Shown: piece after piece, positions 49,101 to 58,630 of the stretch
Position numbering within the stretch: the stretch's first letter is position 1
Layout: each line of letters begins with the position of its first letter
Source: Rachycentron canadum
Taxonomy: Eukaryota > Chordata > Actinopteri > Carangiformes > Rachycentridae
DNA length: 64,000 bases
Direction of reading: 5' to 3'
Assembly: GCA_038496675.1 (NCBI GenBank)
Contig: CM076650.1
Location: 19,824,133-19,888,132 of the forward strand
Program-made: the position numbers and the translations under genes
Notes under the pieces: generated by a model
The model's input: the letters and a program-made list of their open reading frames with translations, nothing else
What the model was told of the DNA's origin: nothing
Database searches by the model: none

Positions 49101-52100
49101 CATTTTTCTGTGCCGACGTAGTGGTGTGTGTACTTCAGACACACAATAAACACAAACCGCATAGTTTTTGAAGTCTCACTCAGTTTTGGTTCTCTGCTGC
49201 TGTTTAGACTGGACCTAGATGGTATCATTCACATATAATTCCTTTGAAGAAAATTAGGACTTCATGACTTATTGAAAAAGCACAAAATGTTCTTAAACAA
49301 TTGAATTGTGTGGGATGTTTTTGTGCGTATGTCAGTGAGGATGTGTTTTCTCTAAATGTATGTTATTATCGTTGGCCTCCCAAGATTTCAACATTCTTGA
49401 AATGAATGGCTCCTATTGTCTTTTTCCATTTATATTCCTACATACATTTTCAAATGTGAGTAAATATCTCCCAAAAGTAAGAAACTGGAGAACTTAAGAG
49501 TTCAGCCTGTGGCACAGCTGTGGTGTCACATAAAGGGTTGTTCCAAGAAGTGGGAAAGACTGTAATTCTGCCAGTGCTTTGTTGTAAACATGCGGATCGA
49601 CTTAAACCTCTCAAATGATGGTTAAATTAAAAAAAAAAAAAATTAAGTGGTATCAAATTCTGCTGTGAATTGCATAATACAGCACTTACAGAAAACAAGC
49701 ATGCGAATGTTTCACTATGTTAGAACCAGATGTCGGTGGTATTTGATCCGCAGTGTTGTGTTTGTGCTAGCAGCAGGGACTTGATGTTACATCACCACAT
49801 CAGTACATTATGGATATTGCAGAGCACAGTTTCTCCTGTTGATCACCATATGAGTTTATTTAAAAATATCAAACAAGACATTTTAGCTGTTTTTTTGGAA
49901 TTCCACAGTAAATGTCTGTGATCTTTACCACAACATGTTTGTGATGGTTCTTCCTACTGCAGGGTTTTGGCTGGTATGGGCAATCATCTTCATTTTGAGC
50001 TGCTGCTGCGTTTGCCACCATCGCCGCACCAAACACCGGCTGCAGCAGCAACAACGGCAGCACGAAATCAACCTCATAGCTTATCGTGAAGCACACAACT
50101 ACCCTTCGGTGCCCTTCTATTTCAGTAAGAGCTGCAACTGGCACATAATAACTGGATGTTGATCATTTTCTGATGTATGCAATTCATTCACCAATTTGAA
50201 TTCTATGAATGTGGACAGCAATTCTTCAGATTTGAGTATTTCAAGCTGCAGCAGTCATGACTAGAAGAGTTGCTCATTGTAACAAACCCATAGAGAATTG
50301 CTCTCAGTTTTAAGAGCGTCTTAGCATCTTATTTCTAGAGCCTGTAACTTTCATGTTCTGGTTCAGTCTCACTCTGTTCAACTCTTAAGAGATCACTCTA
50401 AGAGTTGGAGACCAAAACATTAATGTTGGAACCACACAGTGGGTTTGGGCTCTACTCCTCCTAGCCCTGGGGGGAGCTATGAAATGCAGGGATGATCAAT
50501 GTGACACAGAGACAGATGCTTTTGAAAACTCTGGTAAGGGGGGAACAGGTGTTGTTAATTGGCTCAAGAAGCAAACAGTTTTTGTGACTGTTCAAAGACA
50601 ACTTTTTCGATTGTTTTGTTTATTTTACTTTGTGGCAATTTTATTTGGAGAAAGTGAACATTGCATGTTTCAGACACGGAGAATAAATGCATGATGAAAC
50701 ACACACTTTGTGTAGTGTGGTGTCCAAACACCCATCTGCTGTCACATCTTGCCAGTAACAACTGGTAGCCACTATGTAGAGTACATAGTCCATACAATTA
50801 AGAGTGAATATTGGACTAGTACATTTGCAAGAAACTCAACTATAACTGAATGTTCTCACTTGTTTTTGGATGTGTAGAAAGGTAACTCTGCTTGAGTCAA
50901 CACAGAACACACTGTTCTTATTCTGGTTAACATGTGTGCACAGGCAAATGCTGACACCCTGAAAGTTTAGTTTCAAACCAGTGCACTTATATATGTAAAC
51001 TGTGTCTTTTTGTTTGGCAAAAGTGTAATTTCTCTTCAGTAATTTTCCAGTTACATCAAAGTGACAGGCAAAGCTGCAGTTCCTGACTCGAAGTGGTGGT
51101 GCCTGGTTCAAATGTAATGTTTGCACTGAGATCCATCCCTGCTTTCACACAGTGTCAGAACCTTCCCTGTTTGCATGCCCCAGTTTTCAGGAAACAGTCA
51201 GCATTGCTCTCTTGGTACCTTGCCAGTGTTGCAACATCATCTCACACAGTACTGCGACGGTCCTCAGCACAGAATTGACCCAGAAATGAGCTCGTTTTGT
51301 CACATTTTGCCCCTATTGCGTTGGGAATGCTTGAATAGAGGTGTTGGAAGTTCAGTGAGGTCACACTGAAATTTGCAGGACTCAGCCAGTGATGTTTATT
51401 TAAGAAAGACTAACCCATATAATTGTTGCTTGCTTTGCAGAATATATTTAGTTATGTACATCTTTATCAGTGCATATGCAAGTTTATGTTTTTCCGACTT
51501 AAAGATCTTTTTCTGTCTTCTTCTGTTCAGGGTTTCTGCCAAACTACCTCCTGCCTGACTATGAAGAGGTGGTGAACCGGCCACCAACTCCTCCCCCTCC
51601 CTATAGTGCCTTACACACAGGCCCATCCACAGTGGCTTCGAGTCCACTGGCCTCTGAGCAGCAGGAGGGTCACTGTCCAACCATCCAACCCACTCCAGTG
51701 CCCCAGGTCTCTGACAGTCTGTGTTGCAGACCCAGCATAGAGGAGCCACAACCTCCCACCTTAGACTTTAGGCCAAAGCCTGACAACAAGCCTGTGCCGA
51801 CAGCACAAGATTCAGGCATGATACTGCCAGATGGGCTCAATAGGGAGGGACTTACCAGCCATGAAAAAAGAAGCGGAAGTGGGAAAGAGTCCTGCAAGGA
51901 CCCCTTGCTGAAGGACCTGTCAGCTGAGGACAAAGATCGACTCCCAAATGGAAGGAGGAGGCGATTTACAGGGGACTCTGGGATTGAGGTGTGTGTGTGC
52001 GGCACACGTGGTAGCAGCAGTTGTAGCAGAGCAGGAGAGACAGGCCAGGAAAGCAAGGAGTTGAGGGAGCTAGAGAGCCTGCTGGGGCGTGAGGGACACG

Positions 52101-52357
52101 ACGAGGAGGATGAGGACGAGGGGGAGGAGGCAGGTGACTTCTGCGACAGCTGCGGTCATCTGGCCTCTTACAGTGTGGATGAGGAGCAGGCACTGGGTGG
52201 GCTGGAGAGGCGGGCCACACGTGGGCTTTCAGGACCTCCTCAGCCGGCTCAGCAGATGGGTAGTGGCTCGCTCCACCCTCCTGTGTGCCTCCTCCTCCAC
52301 ACCATCAACGAGCAGGAGGGACCGCACCACAACACCAGCACTGAGCCACAGGGCTGA
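44965..52357 (+). CDS. wbp1l: WW domain-binding protein 1-like (proximal-start form)
   Basis: A single-pass membrane adaptor that binds WW-domain proteins (HECT ubiquitin ligases in the family). Coding exons: 44965-44991, 47835-47937, 49963-50124, 51531-52357; the phases agree and give 372 aa. Exon 1 encodes MPLIPGSAL, comparable to human MPFLLGL. Exon 2 gives a short cysteine-rich ectodomain (NNQSYICESGHCCGESQCC, about residues 18-36). A membrane span follows at about residues 43-60 (WWFWLVWAIIFILSCCC), then a basic stop (HHRRTKHR), INLIAYREAHNYPSVPFYF, LPDYEEVVNRPPTPPPPY with a PPPPY WW-ligand at 118-122, RFTGDSGIEVCVC near residue 242, an acidic run near 287-300 and DFCDSC. The tail carries HTINEQEGP, as human has NTINEQ. 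Exon 51531-52357 holds about three quarters of the protein. A second first exon lies at 39998. Confidence 0.94.
46159..46185. repeat. Poly(A) run
   Basis: 27 A residues inside a wbp1l intron. It may be a retroposon tail; the sequence upstream is not recognisable. Confidence 0.85.
47559..47596. repeat. (GT)n microsatellite with one interruption
   Basis: GT units with a single GTCTGT break, inside a wbp1l intron. Confidence 0.9.
47938..49962 (+). other. wbp1l intron between ectodomain and membrane-span exons
   Basis: 2.0 kb, phase 1, donor GTAAGT and acceptor CTACTGCAG. Contains the SINE at 48133-48300, a TA run at about 48592-48608 and an A run near 49628-49642. The rest is AT-rich without recognisable features. 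Confidence 0.6.
48133..48300 (-). mobile_element. tRNA-derived SINE (reverse orientation)
   Basis: Read on the minus strand it begins with a tRNA-like head: box A GTGGTTAAGGC (complement of 48266-48276) and box B GGTTTGATTCC (complement of 48213-48223), followed by a body with GTCATTCCCCTTCTCTTCC and an A/T-rich tail near 48133. This is the layout of an RNA polymerase III SINE, and the sequence matches a family I recall as common in teleosts. No target-site duplication was verified. Confidence 0.65.
50125..51530 (+). other. wbp1l last intron
   Basis: 1.4 kb, phase 1, donor GTAAGA, acceptor TCTGTTCAG. No repeat family or RNA gene recognised; open frames within it are short and unlike any family. 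Confidence 0.6.
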
Positions 52358-52520
52358 CGCACCTTTGTCATTGAGGGAAGGAGAACACTTAGGACAGGAC
52401 ATGGAGGCATATGCTTTTGTATTTGAGCAAGTATTTATGTCTAAATGCTTTCTAATTGAGTATTTTTATGAATGTGTGTATCATAAACTAAACAGCTGTG
52501 GGTGCAGGAAGGGGACTCTT

Positions 52521-52538
52521 AAAAAAAAAAAAAAAAAA
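52521..52538. repeat. Poly(A) run in the wbp1l 3' UTR
   Basis: 18 A residues, 164 bases after the stop codon. It could cause internal oligo-dT priming in cDNA libraries, giving false 3' ends. Confidence 0.85.
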
Positions 52539-52672
52539 GAGTGAGATCCAAAGGTTAGAAAGCCTGGTCCTCCCCACACTGGAACAGTGGCCTTAACCTG
52601 TGTATTTTGGGTTATATTGGGGCAGTGCAAGCCCTTAAACAACCTGTGGCAGTTCAGACTTCTCACACTACA

Positions 52673-52673
<1 letters not shown>

Positions 52674-52708
<35 letters not shown>
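52674..52708. repeat. (CA)n microsatellite in the wbp1l 3' UTR
   Basis: About 17 CA units. A shorter CA run lies near 52876-52890. Confidence 0.9.
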
Positions 52709-52710
<2 letters not shown>

Positions 52711-53605
52711 CTGTCAGATGTCCCTCTCATACAATTGAAGCTACTGACATAATCAAGGACCTGAGAGCTGAAGCTGTGATGTCAGAACAGGACGTTCACT
52801 GCCGAGGATGAATGCAGCTCTCCTCACTGGGTGCTTGCAACAGTTCTGTAAAGCCGTTCTTTAAATAGTAAAAACGCACACACACACACAGCAGGAGCAT
52901 TTTGAATGTGGAATTACCAGAGTGTGTGTATGCAAGTTGATATTGCACAGGGACATCATAATAAGACTGTGGAACATCCTGTTAGACTCTTGCTTCTCAA
53001 GTGCTTCTTCAGTGATTAAGAACTGCTCTACCTTGTGTCTGTTTCATTGCTCTCTATCTGCCACACTAGTGATAGAGGAGTATAAGTGCATTAACAGATC
53101 TTCATGAGAGCAGTTCCTACTTTGCACAAAATGTATTTAGCTTTTAGCTAGAAAATCAAAACAAAACGTTTTCATAAATTCAGTCTTAAATTGCAGTTCA
53201 TGATTAGTTTCTTAGGGTTTTGTTGCAACACCTGTAAAGATTGGACCTCTGTGTATTGTTAGTAGGGAATGCAACTGATTCTCTTTGTATACAATCGTTT
53301 TTAAACTTAATGTAATGAATGTTTGTAGTATGTGCCTACCCAAATAATGCAGAATGTTGATGAACAATAATAAGCCTCAGTGAAACTGAGTCATCATCAG
53401 AAAGCAAGTACTAAAACCAACAAAACAATATTACTGAGATGGGTGTCATCAGACGTCATTTCAGTAGCTTACCACCTTCACCAGCTATACAGTACGAAAA
53501 CAAAGATTTATAGATTACTCTTTATGTTGGACTTTCATATCAGCATAATATTTTTTTTACCATATTTCAGCTTTGAGATTTATTAAACATTTATAACCAG
53601 TATCC

Positions 53606-53611
53606 AATAAA
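53606..53611 (+). terminator. wbp1l: Candidate proximal poly(A) signal of wbp1l
   Basis: AATAAA in ATCCAATAAAGAAG, 1.25 kb after the stop. Several ATTAAA and AATAAT words are nearby. A second hexamer at 54957 may serve a longer 3' UTR. Confidence 0.4.
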
Positions 53612-54956
53612 GAAGATTTCAGTTAAATGATTTTTAACCAGGGGCTATCCTGCCATTCTTCTGCATTTGTGCTATTTGATCCAAGAGAGGAAATTCTTCT
53701 TTTAGTTGATACACACAAGACTTGCAATATTAAGCATTTAACCCCACCAGGCATTTTAGAACAAAATTTCACTGACAGCTGCAGCCTGGTGAGCGGAAAA
53801 ATACACCTTAGTGGGAGTGAGGCATGACAACAGAGTCAAATAAATGTAGTTCAGATAAAGAATAAATGCGGAAACAAAGAATTAGATAAGGTAATTATTA
53901 TTAAAATATATTAAAATAAAATTTTATTTCTGAGAGACATGTTTGTTGTGTTTGAAAAAAAGATATTTGGCAGCAGATGTGATTCACAACCAATGTGTAT
54001 AGTCCTGCATTATGGCTATAAAACAAAGACCATTTGAAAAAGCAATTAATCATCTCAATTATCACATCGATGTATCTTCTTAATCAACTCATCAGTTTAA
54101 AATGGTTTATAGACCTTGAATGTTGTAAGTCAAATCTCATGATCCAAAGCTTATAGGAGCTGTAATTCTGTAGATGATGACTGATGATGGTAAATTGATC
54201 AGCCTCAGATCATATAATGAACATGATGTGTGAAACTTAAACAGAATTTTTGTTTGCCCACCCTGTGAAATGCCATTGTGTCATTGGAGTGTATTTTTTC
54301 CAGACGTTTCTCAGTGCACACTCAAAAATGCACACATTGCAATGTCTGCTGAGCACAAATGTTTGAGCCATCACTCTCAGATTGATCTACAAACCCTAAA
54401 ACAATTGGACAGAAGACATATCCCAACATTTCTAGCACAAGTTAAACTGTAACGCAAACTTTCTGTATTAACAGTAAGATGATTGAAGCTTTATATAGTA
54501 ATGCTTTTTGTGAACTAGAAAATGTAATTGTGGTACATGTAGTACAAAGATGAGCTATTTTTCATATCAGCTGAATCCTTTAAAAAAAATATTCAAACTG
54601 TATAAAATTTCAAAACCACTTTATATTTTCAAATTGAGTAAAATATTCTGTAACATGTTTGTGAACCAAATAGTTACTCTCATAATTTTTTTATGAAATC
54701 ATTAGCTTTATTGTTTATGTTTTGTCATTATGGGTATTATTTTTTTTTTTTCTGTTGAAAAAAGATTTATCCTGAAGATGTGTGAAGGGTACATTTGACT
54801 AACAATACAGTAGTTGATTTGTTAACAAGATCAGGGGCATCTTGCCAAAGACACTTTTTGTTTCTTCACTAGTGTGTGTAAGGTGGTTTTGCACATATTT
54901 TTTGAATGTTCTGATCATAAGCCATTTATTACAACTACCAAGATGGATGTATGTTA

Positions 54957-54962
54957 AATAAA
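54957..54962 (+). terminator. wbp1l: Candidate distal poly(A) signal of wbp1l
   Basis: AATAAA in GTTAAATAAACATAC, followed about 25 bases later by GACTGTTGTGTCTTTGTGGTTTTG, a GT-rich downstream element. The context is better than at 53606. It would give a 3' UTR of about 2.6 kb. Confidence 0.5.
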
Positions 54963-55244
54963 CATACTCTTAAATCCAGGCAGACTGTTGTGTCTTTGTG
55001 GTTTTGTCATTACAGAGTGAAGTTATTGTAACTTTCTCAATATTAGACAAAATAAATAATAAAATATGTGCATTCTTTTGACTTTATTGACTGTGCTAGC
55101 TGTGATTTCAGGCAGTGAGGGACAGGTTGTGCAGGAAGCCATCTGCAGCCTGCAAGAGTACGAGACACTCACTACAGGACATGCCCACTGCAAGTACTGC
55201 CTACTACAAGACAACCATCCACTAATTCAACCACTTATCCTTCA

Positions 55245-55530
55245 GGGTCGTGAGGGGGGGGGGGTCCCAGATGACATTGGGCAAGGGCGGAGACAGGTCA
55301 CTAGTCTATCACAGGGACAACGTAAAGACACAACAACCATTCACACACACGCCTATGTGCGATTTAATTAGTCACCAATTAACCAATATGGATTATGGGA
55401 GCAAACCAGAGTACCCACAGGGAACCCACACAGGCACGAGGAGAACATGCAAAATCCACACAGAAAGGCCCAGGTTCAAACCCAGAACCTTCTTGTTGTG
55501 AGGCAACTGTGCTAACCACTGCACCCCTGT
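55245..55530 (-). mobile_element. tRNA-derived SINE (reverse orientation)
   Basis: On the minus strand: box A GTGGTTAGCAC (complement of 55509-55519), box B GGTTTGAACC (complement of 55473-55482), then CCTTTCTGTGTGGATTTTGC, TGTTCTCCTCGTGCCTGTGTG, GGTTAATTGGTGACTAATTA, GTGATAGACTAGTGACCTGT and a GCCCAATGTCATCTGGGA tail, interrupted by an 11-base G run on the plus strand. This is a very common teleost SINE layout from memory. A fragment of its tail in the other orientation lies at about 57321-57400. Confidence 0.7.
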
Positions 55531-55953
55531 GCCAACCTTACTACAAGACTTGTCCACTAAAGGCAACACCTATTTGACTGACCATTAAATTGAGTTTTTG
55601 CCAGTAAAAATATTTGCCAGAGCCCCTCATTGATGGGTTCACAAATGGTCACACCTGTTCATCTGACTTGTAGTAGGTCAGATGAGGTAAAAGGCAGCAC
55701 CAGCCCATACTCAGCACAAATGTTTCTGTACACTATGCCAGCCATTTGGTTATGGCATTACATGTACATCCTGCCTGCTTACATCTTATACCCTGCTGTA
55801 ATGTGCAGGATTGTCTTGAGGCATCTTTGCACAGCCTGCACCTGGAGTCCTTATCTGGTCTGAACCAGGGCCTGTTGGTCCCTCCTGCTCATTGGGTTTC
55901 TACTGCCTGAAGTATTCACTCAGCAGTTCACACCTGGGGCCTGATGTACTTGT

Positions 55954-56007
<54 letters not shown>

Positions 56008-56016
56008 ACACACATA
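55954..56016. repeat. (CA)n microsatellite
   Basis: About 60 bases of CA with one CTCA interruption, followed by TATATATTATAT. Confidence 0.95.
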
Positions 56017-56824
56017 TATTATATTAGAGACACAAAACACTGAGAGGTCAGAGGACGGTACAATCTAGTTTCTTACTGCTCTTACTAGAAGAAAACTGTA
56101 CCATAAACTGAAGTCAAACCACTCGCTCCTTCACCCAGACTTTGTTTTCTGGAAATAGTGCTGTTGAAGGAGTAGCCACATATCTTACACTGTTTCAGTG
56201 TGTACATAGAAACTACCACTTGGATGGTGATAATAACACAATTCTAACTTTTTGTGATATAGTCATTTGTGTCAATGGACAGTTATGTGTTTGTGTGTAT
56301 AGATATATTCCCTGTGTGTATGTATGTGTGTGTCAAAAAAAGCATGGGTGTAACCTCAATGACCCTCCAGCATCATCCAATCAACTTGTTGTCTTCTTCT
56401 TCTTTGGCCTTTAAGGGCAGTGTGGATCTTAAATGTTGACCTACTGCCATCTTCTGGAGATAGTGAGCTATCACAGCTTTCAGGATGTCAGATTTTCCTC
56501 ATCAATTATCTCCTCATTTGGAAACTGACCAAATACGCTGCCTTGTCTCCTATCACCACACTCCAGTAAACTCCAGTAAGCCCTGCCACATTTTTCCTAC
56601 AATTAACAGGTATCACTCTACACCAACTTGCAACCAGTTGGATGCTTCCCTGTGAGGTGAAGTATACTGTTCATTTTACTGTGTCCTATTTTTAACCATC
56701 TTGTGACGCTCCTCCTTTGTATTTTTGTCACAATATCAACTCTGTGTTGGATGGAGGGCAAATATCTCCCTCTTGTCTCCCAATCCCAGTGCTGCTGCCC
56801 TTTATTTCTGATTTTGAGAGACTA

Positions 56825-58175
56825 ACAGTGTGTCTTTTTTTTAACAGCTGCTTTAGCTAGTTTGTCCACTCTTTCATTTCCTATAATGCCTGTACAACCA
56901 GGAACCCAGTTTAAGACCTTGGTATATCCTGACAGTTACCGGCCATACCTGACATGTGATTTTACATAGGATGAAACTCCTTTTAGTGCACTCACAGTTC
57001 TCATGCTGTTCAATCTCCTGTGCTGTCAAAAGATGGTTAAACACTTTTAATTGGATTACTATGACCATGCACCCTTAAATTTATCCAGTAGTTTACTGGC
57101 AGCTATCTTCAGTAGAGACACAGGTCCATTTCTCCTGCTTCAACTTGGACTGGACACATTGGCACACTTCTCACTGCACCTAAACACACTCCCAAAGCCT
57201 CAGCCTGAAGTACATCCAGCCTCACAAACACAGATTTTGCTGCTGATCCATATACCACAGTCCCACAGTCTGGCCTTGATCTTATTAGAGCTACAGCACA
57301 TATACTGTAGATATTTATATATGTCCTGGTGACCAGTCCAGGGTGTACTCTGCCCTCGCCCAAAGTCAGGTGGGATTGGCTCCAGCCTATAAATCCTCCA
57401 CATATCAAATATATGCTCTCTCTGTGTTAAGACTGAGTATAATCTAGTTTCTTTATTGTGAAGAGCATAACCTTTTTGTCTTCTGAATATTTCAATCCCA
57501 CATATTTCAACCTCATGACTCCCATCTTGTATTTTCTTAACTATATGCTCCACATTTCACAGAGCCCATCATATGCACACAGCAATCTTCCCATATCCTT
57601 TGGTATATTGACAAATATATAATTTATGGGACTTACACCACTTCCCTGAGGTGTCCCACTCTCTACAACATGTTTGCTCAATAGGTTTGACACATCTATT
57701 TTCATCTGGATAGATCCACCGCACAGAGAGTCCATTATCCAGCTGAAAGCTCTCCCTCTGACTCCAATCTAATGTAATTTAAATCAACAGCTTCTCTCTC
57801 CATAACAAGTCATATAATTTTTCCACATGGAGGCCATTTTCTCTTTGTTTGCTTGAGCTTTTCTTAGTTCATCCTCCAGAGACAACACTGGCTCCATAGT
57901 GCCTCATCCTTTCCTAAATCCACTTTGGTATATAGCCATCATGCCTCTTTTCTCTACGAAATACATTAGCTGACCATCCACTCCATTATTTTACAAACCT
58001 GTGATGTCAAGGCAATAGGTCTGTAGTTTGTTGGCTTACTGCCATCCTTAGCAAGTTTCCTGATCTGAACCATTTGTGTTTCCCTCCAGCTCTCCTGTAC
58101 TCTTCCTTCTTCCTCCCATGTTTGATTGAATAACATTAACAACTTTTCCATTCAACTAGCATCAGGTCTGTGAAG
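56825..58175 (-). mobile_element. Broken non-LTR retrotransposon with reverse transcriptase and RNase H traces
   Basis: Read on the minus strand from 58150 down, reverse-transcriptase motifs appear in order but in broken frames: NYRPIALTSQVCKIME (about 58050-58000), GTPQGSGVSP (about 57680-57640), then DCGTVVYGSAAKSV with VRLDVLQAEALGVCLGAVR (about 57290-57160), and finally WVPGCTGIIGNERVDKLAKA (about 56915-56840), an RNase H signature. RT plus RNase H in one ORF points to the I superfamily (I/Nimb-like), with Jockey-like elements as the alternative. Stops and frame changes show it is dead. A SINE-tail fragment splits it at about 57321-57400. Edges are uncertain. Confidence 0.75.
57321..57400 (+). 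mobile_element. SINE tail fragment nested in the retrotransposon remnant
   Basis: TGTCCTGGTGACCAGTCCAG, GGTGTACTCTGCCCTCGCCC and TCAGGTGGGATTGGCTCCAG correspond to the tail of the SINE family seen at 55245-55530 but in the opposite orientation. It sits between two pieces of reverse-transcriptase coding, so it inserted after the LINE. Confidence 0.55.
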
Positions 58176-58290
58176 GTTCTCCGTCATCCAGGTCGTGGAC
58201 GTTTCACCTCTCATCCAAGAGGCTTCTTCAGTTGTGAACTGAAGAACGTCTTCAGGAATCTACAGCCAAGTCCAGTTGCCCTAAAATCAT
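58163..58290. repeat. Dispersed repeat with a perfect short inverted repeat
   Basis: GTGAAGGTTCTCCGTCATCC, GGACGTTTCACCTCTCATCC and AAGAGGCTTCTTCAG match a repeat I recall from many fish. It contains the hairpin CTTCTTCAGTT-GTG-AACTGAAGAA near 58218-58245. Family name not assigned. Confidence 0.55.
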
Positions 58291-58630
58291 GATATAGCAT
58301 TTCATCTTTCCTCGGTGCAGTTCTTCCTGGTTTTAGTGCCTTTCTTTATTCTCCTCAGCTATATAGGACACTTTGTTTGTCCTCAGAACTTCCCTTTATC
58401 CTTTCATATTTGGTTTCCTGTTGTCAGTCCCTCCAGATCAGGCAATGTCAATTAAACCAGACATGCCTCTCTTAAAGGCCTAATATCTAATTAGTTATTA
58501 TTTATCGGGGTGAATTTAACTAATAAATAAACATAATGAATTGCAGCTTTGAATTTGGGTCTGCCTTCCTTTTTGAGAGGGTTGTTTCCTGGAGGCTGGA
58601 GGCCCTGCCGGCCCTCGGGGGTGTTGCAGC

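Noticed and set aside
51396..52056. Two antisense open frames of 117 and 128 residues opposite wbp1l's last exon
   Set aside because: They mirror the Pro/Ser-rich wbp1l coding sequence; no independent motif or promoter is visible.
52089..52544. 151-residue plus-strand frame overlapping the end of wbp1l
   Set aside because: Shifted frame of the real coding exon running into the 3' UTR and a poly(A) run as poly-Lys; not a gene.
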